Position numbers and translations under genes: made by a program. From the NCBI GenBank assembly GCA_029762755.1, contig JARVGH010000004.1:186001-250000 (forward strand): a DNA stretch of 64,000 bases, given 5' to 3'. A model generated the notes under the pieces. That model was not told the origin of the DNA and did no database searches. It was given only the letters and a program-made list of their open reading frames with translations. Positions 54,548 to 63,852 of this stretch are shown in pieces; the first letter of the stretch is position 1, and the number at the start of each line of letters is the position of its first letter. The stretch is from Candidatus Bathyarchaeum tardum. GTDB lineage: Archaea > Thermoproteota > Bathyarchaeia > Bathyarchaeales > Bathyarchaeaceae.

Positions 54548-56997
54548 TATTCTGCAACAAATTGTATTTTTGGATATCCTTGGACTTCTTTTCCTTGACC
54601 TTTAATTGACTTGATTTCCAGTTTTTGTATCTTACAGGTTCCAGCTAGGTCTTCTTCGGCTTTAGCTAGAACGTCGGCGGCTTGTTTGTCTTCGGTGTAT
54701 ACTGTTAATTTTTGGATTTCAGCATTCAAGGGTTTTTGGTTTTCTGCTTTGTCTCTTCGAAGTTCACCCATAACAGCAACAATAAGGTCACCACTTTTTT
54801 CGTTGTCTTCGTCGATTAGCCCTTCTTGTATTTCAGGCCATGAAGAAACATGAATGCTTTCAAGTTTTTTGTCGTCTGCAAAAATTATCTGATATAGTTC
54901 TTCAGTTATATGAGGCGAAATTGGAGATAACATCTGGATTATCCGATAAATAGCCGTGTAAAGGGTATACTGGGCAGCGCGTCGTTTTTCTTCCCCATAT
55001 GTTTCAGGTTGGTATAGTCGGTGTTTGACGGCTTCAATGTAGTTGTCACAGAAACTATGCCAGGTGAATTTTCGGATTTCATCAGTTGCTACGTTAAATT
55101 GGCAGTTATCTAAAGCTTCAGTTACTTTCTTGGTGACTTGTTCCATTTTGCTCAAAAGCCAACGGTCAATAAGCTCAAGCTGAGGCTGCTTACTGTCGGG
55201 GTCATAGTCTTTAAGGTGCATTCCTGCAAATTTTGAAGCGTTCCATAGTTTTCGCAAAAATCTCCAGGCATATTCTACGTCTTCCCAACGGAAAGGAATG
55301 TCAGAGCCTGTGGCGCCTCCACTGGTTGCCCATTGTCGAGGGGCATCAGCGCCGTATTTTTCAAACACTTCAGGGGTTGCTACGAAGTTACCTAGGGATT
55401 TGCTCATTTTTCTTCCGTCGGTTCCCAGAACCATGCCGTTGATTAATACGCTATTGTAGGGTTTTTGGTCAAACAACGCAAGACCACGAACCATCAAATA
55501 ATACGCCCAAGTCCGGATGATATCGTAACCTGAGGGGTGCACATCTGCAGGAAACAAGTTTTGCCAATCTTCTTTGTCTGGCCAACCAGCATGAACTGCG
55601 CAAGTAAGGGAAGAATCAAACCATGTATCCAAAACATCAGTTTCAGGAACAAATTCTGTGCCCCCACATTTAGGACACCTGTCAGTTTTTGGTTCTTCAT
55701 TTCGGGGGTCAATGGGCAACCAGTCGGGTTCTGCTAAAATGATTTCTTGGCATTGTTTACAGTACCATACAGGAATTGGGGTTGCAAAGATTCTTTGACG
55801 AGAAATTACCCAGTCCCAGTCTAGGCTGTTTGTCCAATCGATCATGCGTTTTTTCATGTAATCTGGATACCACGTTACTTCCAGCGTGTTTTGTTTTACC
55901 TGTTCAGTAAATTTTCGGGTGTTCATGAACCACTGTTCATGCTCCAAAATTTCGATGGAATGCTTGCATCTCCAGCAGGTCCCCACTTCTTGATTCAAAG
56001 GCTGAATTTTTTCCAGATTTCCTGAGGCTTCAAGGTCTTTTACGATAGCTTTTCTTGCTTCAATGGTTGTTAGTCCGCAGTATTTTCCTGCGTTTTTGTT
56101 CATTTTCCCTTTATCGTCTATTAAAATAATTGGCTCAAGCTTCAGAGCAGAAACAGCTTGCACGTCAGCTTTGTCCCCGTAGGTACAAATCATTAACACT
56201 CCAGTACCAAACTTTGGGTCTACTTCTTTTTGGGCAATTATTTTGACTTGACGATTTGCTACAGGAACAGTGATGTTTTGGCCGATGTATTTGCTGTAAC
56301 GTTCATCATCTGGGTTTACTGCTACAGTTACACAAGCTTGCAAAAGTTCAGGACGACTCGTAGCTATGATCAGGTGATTTCCATCAGTTAACTTGAATTT
56401 GATGAAATGCAAGATTCCAGTTTTTTGTTCATGTTCAACTTCTGCGTCTGCAATTGCAGTCTCACAGCTTGTGCACCAACTGATGGGATGGGTTCCTTTG
56501 TAGATTAGCCCTTTTTTGTGCAAAACAATGAAACTAAGTTGAGTCCGTCGCCAGTAGTCGGGATCCATGGTTTTGTATTCTGTTGTCCAATCCACCGAAC
56601 AGCCAAGGCGCATAATAGCTTTTTTCATTATAACAATGTATTTGTCGATAACTTTTTTGCAGAGTTTAACAAATTCAGCTGGAGGCAAATCAGTTTTTTT
56701 TATTTTGTGAATTTCTTCAGTTTTTACTTCTGTTGGAAGCCCGTGACAGTCCCAACCCTGAGGAAACAAAACATTGTATCCCCGCATACGTTTGTAACGG
56801 GCTAACGTGTCGATGTAGGTCCAGTTCAGAACGTTTCCCATGTGAAAGTTCCCTGAAGGATAAGGAGGAGGAGTATCTACAGTAAACGAAGGACGAGAGT
56901 CTTCCCGGTTGAAGTGATAAATTCCCATTTCTTCCCAGTTTTGCTGCCATTTCTCCTCGATGGCAAGTAAATTAAATTTTTTAGGAAACTTTTTCAT
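54544..56997 (-). CDS. valS: Valyl-tRNA synthetase
   Basis: 817 residues, class I. HMGN (the HIGH motif) follows PPPYPSGNF, and GRKMSKSLGN is the KMSKS loop. WDWVISRQRIFATPIPVWYC is the ValRS anticodon-adjacent signature of archaea. An editing (CP1) domain and zinc-like CKQC/CPKC motifs are present. Charges tRNA-Val and edits mischarged threonine. Confidence 0.96.
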   Translation of the reverse strand: MKKFPKKFNLLAIEEKWQQNWEEMGIYHFNREDSRPSFTVDTPPPYPSGNFHMGNVLNWTYIDTLARYKRMRGYNVLFPQGWDCHGLPTEVKTEEIHKIKKTDLPPAEFVKLCKKVIDKYIVIMKKAIMRLGCSVDWTTEYKTMDPDYWRRTQLSFIVLHKKGLIYKGTHPISWCTSCETAIADAEVEHEQKTGILHFIKFKLTDGNHLIIATSRPELLQACVTVAVNPDDERYSKYIGQNITVPVANRQVKIIAQKEVDPKFGTGVLMICTYGDKADVQAVSALKLEPIILIDDKGKMNKNAGKYCGLTTIEARKAIVKDLEASGNLEKIQPLNQEVGTCWRCKHSIEILEHEQWFMNTRKFTEQVKQNTLEVTWYPDYMKKRMIDWTNSLDWDWVISRQRIFATPIPVWYCKQCQEIILAEPDWLPIDPRNEEPKTDRCPKCGGTEFVPETDVLDTWFDSSLTCAVHAGWPDKEDWQNLFPADVHPSGYDIIRTWAYYLMVRGLALFDQKPYNSVLINGMVLGTDGRKMSKSLGNFVATPEVFEKYGADAPRQWATSGGATGSDIPFRWEDVEYAWRFLRKLWNASKFAGMHLKDYDPDSKQPQLELIDRWLLSKMEQVTKKVTEALDNCQFNVATDEIRKFTWHSFCDNYIEAVKHRLYQPETYGEEKRRAAQYTLYTAIYRIIQMLSPISPHITEELYQIIFADDKKLESIHVSSWPEIQEGLIDEDNEKSGDLIVAVMGELRRDKAENQKPLNAEIQKLTVYTEDKQAADVLAKAEEDLAGTCKIQKLEIKSIKGQGKEVQGYPKIQFVAEY

Positions 56998-57194
56998 CAG
57001 TTAGCCTCAGTGAATGCTAGTTTACCGTAAAATTAACAGGCAACTAAATTAGCTTTTGGGCTCTGAACAATAAAAAAGTGATCTTATGGGAGATGTCTCT
57101 ATTATGGTGAGAATCCATAAAGACAAATGTTCAAGTTTGGGTGTGAATCTAAAACATAGGTGATTTGAAATTTTAATAGGTTGAACAATAAATA

Positions 57195-57245
57195 GTCAAA
57201 GTTTCTTGACTATCTGAAGCTTGATTTTGGTCAATGTTTCTTGAC
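57195..57245 (+). repeat. Two copies of a 16-bp palindromic operator-like repeat
   Basis: GTCAA-N6-TTGAC at 57195-57210 and again at 57230-57245, 35 bp apart, with near-identical spacers (AGTTTC and TGTTTC). They lie 47-97 bp before the 57292 gene, the usual position of an archaeal operator. Confidence 0.6.
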
Positions 57246-57291
57246 AAAAATCCTTATCCTCAGTATATTGGAGGTTTTATTGGTGTGATTC

Positions 57292-57684
57292 ATGGCAAAG
57301 AAAACGATTGTTATCTTTTCATTGCTGTTTTCTTTTTTCCTGTTTTGGTCTATGTCTTATCTTGAAACGTCTAAAAATTGGGTTGAAGTAGATAGGTTTA
57401 CTGGAAGCAGTTGGTATGGAGGAACAAGATCATTCAAAATTGATTATGATGAATGGAGAATAAGATGGGAATATGACCCAATTATTAATGATGAAGTGAA
57501 TTCACTTAGCAATTTTTACTTTCAGGTGAAGGAAATTGGAAATAAAACTTTTGACATTGTCCTTGGCAATAATAAACCGAATGGAGCTTTACACCTTTTC
57601 AAAAAGGGAACATTTTATTTACTAATAAGAGGGGGATTAAACGCAAAGAATTACACAATTATAATTGAACAAAACACAGATTGA
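57292..57684 (+). CDS. Secreted paralog of the 1722 protein, without C-terminal anchor
   Basis: 130 residues. A signal peptide (VIFSLLFSFFLFWSMSYLE) is followed by KNWVEVDRFTG and DEWRIRWEYD, which align with ENWVEVTTLTG and DWRIKWE of the 1722 product. The end, IIIEQNTD, coincides with IIEQNID there, after which the 1722 protein continues with its PEF anchor; here a stop follows. It is therefore predicted to be free, not tethered. Confidence 0.75.
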   Translation: MAKKTIVIFSLLFSFFLFWSMSYLETSKNWVEVDRFTGSSWYGGTRSFKIDYDEWRIRWEYDPIINDEVNSLSNFYFQVKEIGNKTFDIVLGNNKPNGALHLFKKGTFYLLIRGGLNAKNYTIIIEQNTD

Positions 57685-58365
57685 TCATTAACCGATCATA
57701 AGTTAGGATACTGTTAAGTTATTTGTCATAAGTTTGAGTATTAGAATGAAGTAGCTGCATTCAATCCCTCACGTATTAAGTGAGAAGGTGTGTTTCTCCT
57801 AGTTGGATATGCATAACAATTTCCTTTGCTTTTTTCTTCTCCCCTTTGTCAATGATTTTACTGCTTTGCTGTAATCTATCCCATTTGGAATAACCTTGTC
57901 ATCTCTTAAAACCCTAGTTTTTTGTTTGATGAGCTTGGCATATTTGGGGTCTAACTCCACAAGCCTCTTCGGTTTCTCGTCAATTCGCGTAATCAACAAA
58001 CAAACTCTTGTATGTCTTAATTCCAGAAATCATTGATTGGAGACTTTGAACTTCAGGATTCCTAGTCCAGGTTCATCAAGAGCCAGTAATATTTTGGCAA
58101 GACTTTCAAAAAATCTTCACAATGGACAGCCTACGGGTATGTCATTTGTTGTTGTTGACCCCCCTACCCCCCAACAACAACATTTAAGCCCTCTCTGAAA
58201 GTAAGTTGGTCCAGATGATTGTGGGTTTTTGCAGAAGCCAGCCACAAAAACCTTGTTGAATATCAAAAGCTGATCAAGACAAACCAAAGGCTGGAACAAA
58301 ATTCGTTTACAACAAAAAAGCAAGTATTTTTAGAAAGCAAGAGTCTAGAATAAACAGGTGTTTGT
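57685..58365. other. 681-bp gene-poor stretch with a C-tract hairpin
   Basis: No gene is well supported. A 66-codon minus-strand frame (57799-57999, KLIKQKTRVLRDDKVIPNGIDYSKAV) lacks a Shine-Dalgarno and is doubtful. At 58147-58182 an 11-bp perfect stem, TGTTGTTGTTG with CAACAACAACA, encloses CCCCCC-TA-CCCCC. Nothing else was recognised. Confidence 0.5.
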
Positions 58366-58707
58366 ATGGTAACTGTTAATGAAATATTAAATAATATTTC
58401 CCCTCAGCAAAAAGATATTATCGAAGAATTGCGAACATTAATAAAAAAAATTTCCGCCAACGCTGAGGAAAAAGTAAGGGACGGAAGGATTGTTTATGCA
58501 GTAGCTGGAAAAGATTTTGTGTGGATCAATCCGTTTACAGGCCATGTAGATTTGGATTTCATGTGTGGAGCTCGACTAATATCAGGCGACCTTAAGGGCA
58601 GAGGAAAAAAGAGTCAAGTTAAACATATGGAGATTACAAGTAAAACAGACATAAACGCCACTGAACTGAAACAATTAATTGAAGAAGCATCCAAAACTGT
58701 TTGCTAA
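58366..58707 (+). CDS. DUF1801/DUF5655-like small protein
   Basis: 113 residues. EELRTLIKKISANAEEKVRDGRIVYAVAGKDFVWINPFTGHVDLDFMCGARL (read in pieces) fits the YdhG/DUF1801-like fold. Function unknown. It ends convergently with marC; the stop codons overlap by 4 nt. Confidence 0.75.
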   Translation: MVTVNEILNNISPQQKDIIEELRTLIKKISANAEEKVRDGRIVYAVAGKDFVWINPFTGHVDLDFMCGARLISGDLKGRGKKSQVKHMEITSKTDINATELKQLIEEASKTVC

Positions 58708-59312
58708 AAAGTAAGTTGACAAACAGCTGCAACTATTCCTGCGAATACAAATTGTATGGCTATGGCTAGGACAATAATTGACATTAGAGCAGAAACTACG
58801 TGAGTTCCATCAGTTCCAAAAATTTTAAGGAGCCTATGAGCGTGAATCATTCCCCCATAGGATAACAAGACCCCAACGGCTATTGCCACGAAGACAAATA
58901 TGGTCTCAAAAAAACTACTTGCTTGTGAAAAAATCAAAATAACTGTAGTTATAGTTCCTGGACCAGCAGTAAGAGGAAAAGTCAGGGGAATAATTGAAGG
59001 ATCTTCACGCTTATCGGATGAAAACCCGTTTTTTTCTGAAAGCATTTTTAATGCAATAGTAATAAGGAGAATGCCACCTGCTATCTGAAATGAAAACAAG
59101 TCAATGTTAAATATTTGAAAAATAAGTGTACCTGTCAAAGCGAAAGAAGCAAGAATTATGAAACCTAATTTCGCCGCTTTAGCAGCAATTTGACGGTTTT
59201 TTTCATGGCTTTGCCCCTTTGTCAGAGTGAGAAATATCGCGGTTGTGCTAAGTGGATTCATAACTGCCACAATTGATGAAATTGCCACTAAAGCGAATTC
59301 AACCGTCGCCAA
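58704..59312 (-). CDS. MarC-family integral membrane protein
   Basis: ~202 residues from TTG 59312 (aggtg upstream); GTG 59321 is the alternative. Six TM helices with MNPLSTTAIFLTLT, the PLTAGPGTITTVIL loop and YGGMIHAHRLL match the MarC/UPF0056 family. Function of the family not established. Confidence 0.9.
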   Translation of the reverse strand: MATVEFALVAISSIVAVMNPLSTTAIFLTLTKGQSHEKNRQIAAKAAKLGFIILASFALTGTLIFQIFNIDLFSFQIAGGILLITIALKMLSEKNGFSSDKREDPSIIPLTFPLTAGPGTITTVILIFSQASSFFETIFVFVAIAVGVLLSYGGMIHAHRLLKIFGTDGTHVVSALMSIIVLAIAIQFVFAGIVAAVCQLTF

Positions 59313-59495
59313 CGTTAGCACCTTGATAAGTGTTAAGGAATTAAGGGATATAAAGATTAAAGACTAGAGTAGATTAACCCGTTTTTGGGCAGAAAAAGTC
59401 AGTGACGAACTAAGATGCCCTACAAGAGGCAATAAGAAAACAAAAGAAAACTAAATATAATATTTTTTTATTAGCAGAATGTAGTTAAAACTAGA

Positions 59496-60443
59496 TTACT
59501 GCTTTATGTTTACGTCTGGAAATCCAGTAATATTTAAGGTTGTAGAAGCAATTTTTATGTTCTTGGACTTCTGAATTTCATCAAGTATCATTCGACTGAG
59601 TTTGTCGTGAAGCAGTCGGCGTTCTCGTATCTCTGTAACATATCTAATGTTAAAGTTTATCCAATTATCTGTCAGAGTTAAAAATACGGTTGGATCAACA
59701 GACCTTTTGGTCAAATAATATTTTTCACCGGTTTTAGCTATGTCTTTTTCAGCTTGTGCTGCACTGACTTTCGTTTCTCTTTCAACAATTTCTAAAATTT
59801 TGTTTGTTGCCTCGTTCCAATCACTATCATAGGTAATAGGGATTGCTATTTCATCCCATATGAACCCAAAATCTCGGGTGTAATTATGTATAACATTATT
59901 TAAGACATAACCGTTTGGAACACTTGTCAATCTACCCGTGGCTTGATCCGCTGGTACCCAATCCTTCATCTCCAAAAGTGTAGTATAAAAAAGATTAACA
60001 TCAATTACATCACCATATTTTTGGTTAATTTCTATCCGATCTCCAACACGGTAAATTCCATTTAAGAAAATCACTATGCCACCCATCAGGTTCTTGATAA
60101 GATCTTGCAAAGCAAAGGCTACGGCTGCCCCAATTAACCCATAGGCAATCAAGATATCCTGCAAATTTTCAACCCATATTCCCATGACTACAATCAAAAA
60201 AGTTGCAATGTCAAATATTGACAAAATCTTTTTGAGCGAATACCTTGTTTTAGGGTCTTTGATTTTGTTAGAAACCATGGATTCTAGAAATATTTTAAAG
60301 ATGAAGTAGATTACAGTTAACGCGAGAAAACTATAGAAACCATTCTGTAAATAAATATTGGGGCATTTAGTATTTGCAAACCAAAGTGCCACGGAAGCAA
60401 TTACTAATCCAGATAATATTGCAACTTTAGAACGTAATACCAA
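59496..60443 (-). CDS. mscS: MscS-family mechanosensitive channel
   Basis: 315 residues from TTG. Three N-terminal TM helices precede the pore helix (AYGLIGAAVAFALQDLIKNLMGG) and the beta domain with GDRIEINQKYGDVIDVNLFYT and the SVPNG motif. Relieves osmotic downshock. Confidence 0.93.
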   Translation of the reverse strand: MVLRSKVAILSGLVIASVALWFANTKCPNIYLQNGFYSFLALTVIYFIFKIFLESMVSNKIKDPKTRYSLKKILSIFDIATFLIVVMGIWVENLQDILIAYGLIGAAVAFALQDLIKNLMGGIVIFLNGIYRVGDRIEINQKYGDVIDVNLFYTTLLEMKDWVPADQATGRLTSVPNGYVLNNVIHNYTRDFGFIWDEIAIPITYDSDWNEATNKILEIVERETKVSAAQAEKDIAKTGEKYYLTKRSVDPTVFLTLTDNWINFNIRYVTEIRERRLLHDKLSRMILDEIQKSKNIKIASTTLNITGFPDVNIKQ

Positions 60444-60656
60444 AAATTTTTCCCAATTAAAACTATTGTGACTTCAATTTTATATTTGTTTTCAGTCATT
60501 AAGTGGCTACATTTTAGATATTATTAATTCTAAATGTAAAAAGTAGTTCCGTACCAAAACAAGTCCAGAAAGTTGCCTTTTGACACAATTTTGATAAACT
60601 TTAAAAATCAAGCGGACCTCTAATAAAGTATCATATTTGTCAGGGAGAACTGCGTT

Positions 60657-61901
60657 TTGCGAATAGGTTTTTTTGTCTATGAGTATCCCCCAAAAATTGT
60701 GGGAGGACTAGGCACATATGCGGACAATATAACACGCGAGTTTGTCAATTTAGGTCACGATGTGTCAGTTTTCACCCTTAACCCGGGTGATTTGAAAACC
60801 AGAGAAATTTTGAAAGGAGTAGAAGTCCATCGTCCCTTGATAGCGGATGCTGGCAACGTTTTTCCAATGTTTGTTGCTGAAGACCTAAAAGAGTGGGGAA
60901 CTAACATCCGCTTTTTTAGCGACATATTCATACATAATGTTCTGAGTGCAACAAAATTCATTAATGAATTAATTAAAAAAGAGGAATACAATTTTGATGT
61001 TGTCTGCGTACATGATTGGTTAAGCAGCATCGCAGGATTAATGATTAAAAACGAAACAAAGATTCCTGTAATATTTCATGTGCACAGTACCGAGTGGGGA
61101 AGAAGCGGTGGACAGGGTTCAAAGGTTGTGTCACATCTTGAAAGGGCAGCAGCCCAGAACATGGATGGAATGATTACAGTAAGTCATTCAATGCGAGAAG
61201 ACTTAACGCGTCATGGTTGGCCACAATCAAAAATAAGTGTGGTCTGGAATGGAGTAAACCCCCAACGATACAATCTGCAGAATTACCAATCTGAAGATGT
61301 GCAAAAGATTCGGGAAAAATATGGTATTAAAAAAGATTGGACAATGCTTCTTTTTGTTGGGAGATTAACATGGGTGAAAAGTGCTGATAACTTAGTTCAA
61401 GCAATGCCAATGGTCTTAAAGGAATATCCAAAAACGAAACTTGTTATTCTAGGTAAAGGTGAGAAACAAAAAGACATCGTTGAAACAGCGAGTAGACTTG
61501 GAATAGAAGACAAGATTATTTACCGGTTTGAGTTTGTGCCAGAAGATGAGAGAATACTGCATTACGCTGCTGCAGACGTATGCATTTTTCCATCAGTTTA
61601 TGAACCATTCGGCATCGTCAGCCTAGAAGCCATGGCAATGGAGAAACCTGTTGTGGTAGGATCCAAAGGAGTAGTAGGTTTTCGCGAACAAGTAATACCG
61701 TCAGGTCCAGATCAAAATGGAGTCCATGTTAACGGTGAGGAAGCATCTGACATAGCTTGGGGAATAAACGCGGTTTTAAAGGATCCGCAGATGGCTAAAA
61801 GTTGGGGCAAAAAGGGGCGTAAAAGAGTTTTAGAGTATTTTACATGGAAAAAAGCCGCGGAACAGACATTAGAAATCTACAAATCATTTTTGCAGAAATG
61901 A
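60657..61901 (+). CDS. GT4 glycosyltransferase, glycogen-synthase-like
   Basis: 414 residues from TTG with gggagaa upstream. YEYPPKIVGGLGTYADNI binds the donor, HVHSTEWG and the EPFGIVSLEAMA motif complete the GT4 fold. Resembles archaeal glycogen/starch synthases. The convergent glucan phosphorylase gene 275 bp away supports a role in alpha-glucan storage. Confidence 0.88.
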   Translation: MRIGFFVYEYPPKIVGGLGTYADNITREFVNLGHDVSVFTLNPGDLKTREILKGVEVHRPLIADAGNVFPMFVAEDLKEWGTNIRFFSDIFIHNVLSATKFINELIKKEEYNFDVVCVHDWLSSIAGLMIKNETKIPVIFHVHSTEWGRSGGQGSKVVSHLERAAAQNMDGMITVSHSMREDLTRHGWPQSKISVVWNGVNPQRYNLQNYQSEDVQKIREKYGIKKDWTMLLFVGRLTWVKSADNLVQAMPMVLKEYPKTKLVILGKGEKQKDIVETASRLGIEDKIIYRFEFVPEDERILHYAAADVCIFPSVYEPFGIVSLEAMAMEKPVVVGSKGVVGFREQVIPSGPDQNGVHVNGEEASDIAWGINAVLKDPQMAKSWGKKGRKRVLEYFTWKKAAEQTLEIYKSFLQK

Positions 61902-62175
61902 TGGCATTATAAATCCTCGAGATCCGTTTTCTGAAAATAACAATCAACTTTACAGTTTAGGGAACCCAACCGAACAGCAAGGATTCACAAAAAAAGGAAA
62001 AACGGAAGAAAAAATGTCCACTACGTTTGCAGGTAAGAAAAACAAAAGGGTTCGAATCTAGTTCATGTTTTTGCGTAAATTTATCTTATGTAATTTCGAT
62101 GTTTACAGCTATGACTGTTGAGCTTCTAGGTTGTCACTTCTTGAAGTCATGTTCAAACGACAAAACGTGGTGCAG
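61902..62175. other. Gap between convergent glucan genes
   Basis: No gene supported. A GGTTCGAATCT sequence near 62048 looks like a tRNA T-loop but has no T-stem or acceptor partner. Confidence 0.4.
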
Positions 62176-63852
62176 TTAAAGGTAAGCTTCAGTTACATAT
62201 CTTCGCATCATTCTGTGACTGTTAAAATAGTAAGCAATTTTTCCAATGGAATTTTTCATAGTTCTTATCCATTTATCCCTTTTATTGTAGAATAGGGGCA
62301 TGATAATGTATTCCAGTTTGCTGTATAGGTCATCTAATTCTCTAATGTTACGTTCCTCAAACGATACTTGCTCATCAGGATGCGGACCTATAGCCCAACC
62401 GGTTATATCTTCTATCCAACCTTCAATCCACCATCCGTCCAAGACACTAAAGTTTATCACTCCGTTATGGGCTGCCTTCATTCCACTAGTCCCTGATGCT
62501 TCTTGAGGCGGCAAAGGCGTGTTTAACCAAACATCAACACCAGTAACCAACATGGATGCAACGTCTAAATCATAATTTTCCAAATAGACAATTTTGATAT
62601 CATCTTTTAGTTGTTTAGCATAACTAAATAACTGTTCAATTAGTTTCTTGCCCGAATAATCTCTGGGATGAGCTTTCCCCGCCAAAATGATCTGAATCTT
62701 CCCTTTTCTACTTATCTTCTTCAACTTTTCCAAATCAGAAAACAGCAAATTTGCTCTTTTGTATTCAGTTGCTCGTCGTGCAAACCCTAGGGTTAAAGTA
62801 TCATAGTCCATGCCTATGTTCGTCGACGTATTAACGTAATCGATCAGCAACTTTTTTGCTTCTCTATGAGCTTGCCAAACTTCTTCCCTTGGAATAACAT
62901 CTACTCTTACAAGTAAATTAGGATCATTTGCCCAACCTGGAAGATACTTATCATACAATCTTCTAAAACTCTCACAAGTCCAAGTGTATGAATGAATTCC
63001 ATTGGTGATAGCGTGAATTTCGTATCCTGGAAACATTTCTCTTGAGGATTCTTGGTGTTTCTTAGCTACTCCGTTAATGTAGTCACTCAGATTAAGGGCG
63101 AGGCGAGTCATGTTCAGTCGGTCATGTCCCCCCAAATTTTTCAGTAAATCCAAAGGGGCATCTTCGCCGAGCACTTCCTGAACGAGATCATAAGAAAATT
63201 TGTCGTGACCAGCCTCAACAGGAGTGTGGGTCGTGAATATGCAACTATTTCTAACTTTTTCAATGTTCCTTTCAAATTTTTTCAACAGTTCAAAAGCAAG
63301 AAAACTGGAATGCCCTTCATTCATGTGATATTTACGAACATCAATGCCCAATTCTTTGAGCATCCTCACACCGCCAATTCCCAAGACAATCTCCTGCTTC
63401 AACCGATACTTATTGTCTCCGCCATACAAAAAAGAGGTAATTTCTCTATCTTCTGCAGTATTCTCTTCTACATCTGTATCTAAAAAGTAAACAGGAACAA
63501 CTCCTCCAGTTTGGCTAACTACATTGTAGAGCCATGCTCTAACATGCACATCTCTTGATTCAATTGGCACTTTAACCTTCACTGGAAGTAACTGCATAAA
63601 GTTTGAAAGATTCCATGGGTCTTCATGCTCTGTTTGGCTTCCATTAGCTGCCAATTCCTGTCTAAAATATCCTTTTTTGCTGATTAAGCTAACTCCTACG
63701 AATGGAAGCCTCAAGTCTGCGCTCGACCTGATTGTGTCACCGGCTAAAACGCCCAGACCACCGCTGTAAGTGTGAATACCATTTGAAAGCGCAACCTCCA
63801 TAGAGAAATAGGCAATTTTTTGTCTAATAGAAAAAATCTCCTTTTGAGTCAT
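62176..63852 (-). CDS. glgP: Alpha-glucan phosphorylase (GT35, short archaeal/bacterial type)
   Basis: 558 residues, shorter than the ~800-residue classical enzymes but usual for the alpha-glucan phosphorylase-like subfamily. YSGGLGVLAGD at the N-terminus, HMNEGHSSF in the middle and SGTSGMKAAHNGVINFSVLDGWW at the C-terminus include the PLP-lysine region. Releases glucose-1-phosphate from glucan. Its promoter lies in 63853-64000, where ttatattg/ttattta stretches are TATA candidates. Confidence 0.92.
   Translation of the reverse strand: MTQKEIFSIRQKIAYFSMEVALSNGIHTYSGGLGVLAGDTIRSSADLRLPFVGVSLISKKGYFRQELAANGSQTEHEDPWNLSNFMQLLPVKVKVPIESRDVHVRAWLYNVVSQTGGVVPVYFLDTDVEENTAEDREITSFLYGGDNKYRLKQEIVLGIGGVRMLKELGIDVRKYHMNEGHSSFLAFELLKKFERNIEKVRNSCIFTTHTPVEAGHDKFSYDLVQEVLGEDAPLDLLKNLGGHDRLNMTRLALNLSDYINGVAKKHQESSREMFPGYEIHAITNGIHSYTWTCESFRRLYDKYLPGWANDPNLLVRVDVIPREEVWQAHREAKKLLIDYVNTSTNIGMDYDTLTLGFARRATEYKRANLLFSDLEKLKKISRKGKIQIILAGKAHPRDYSGKKLIEQLFSYAKQLKDDIKIVYLENYDLDVASMLVTGVDVWLNTPLPPQEASGTSGMKAAHNGVINFSVLDGWWIEGWIEDITGWAIGPHPDEQVSFEERNIRELDDLYSKLEYIIMPLFYNKRDKWIRTMKNSIGKIAYYFNSHRMMRRYVTEAYL

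Noticed and set aside
57102-57161. Mini-frame MVRIHKDKC... of 19 codons
   Set aside because: Too short, in a promoter region, with no repeat of the pattern elsewhere.
57799-57999. 66-codon minus-strand frame as a gene
   Set aside because: TTG start with no Shine-Dalgarno, no recognisable family and no neighbour support.
62046-62058. tRNA-like T-loop sequence ggttcgaatct
   Set aside because: The flanking bases cannot form a T-stem, and no acceptor or anticodon arm lies upstream.
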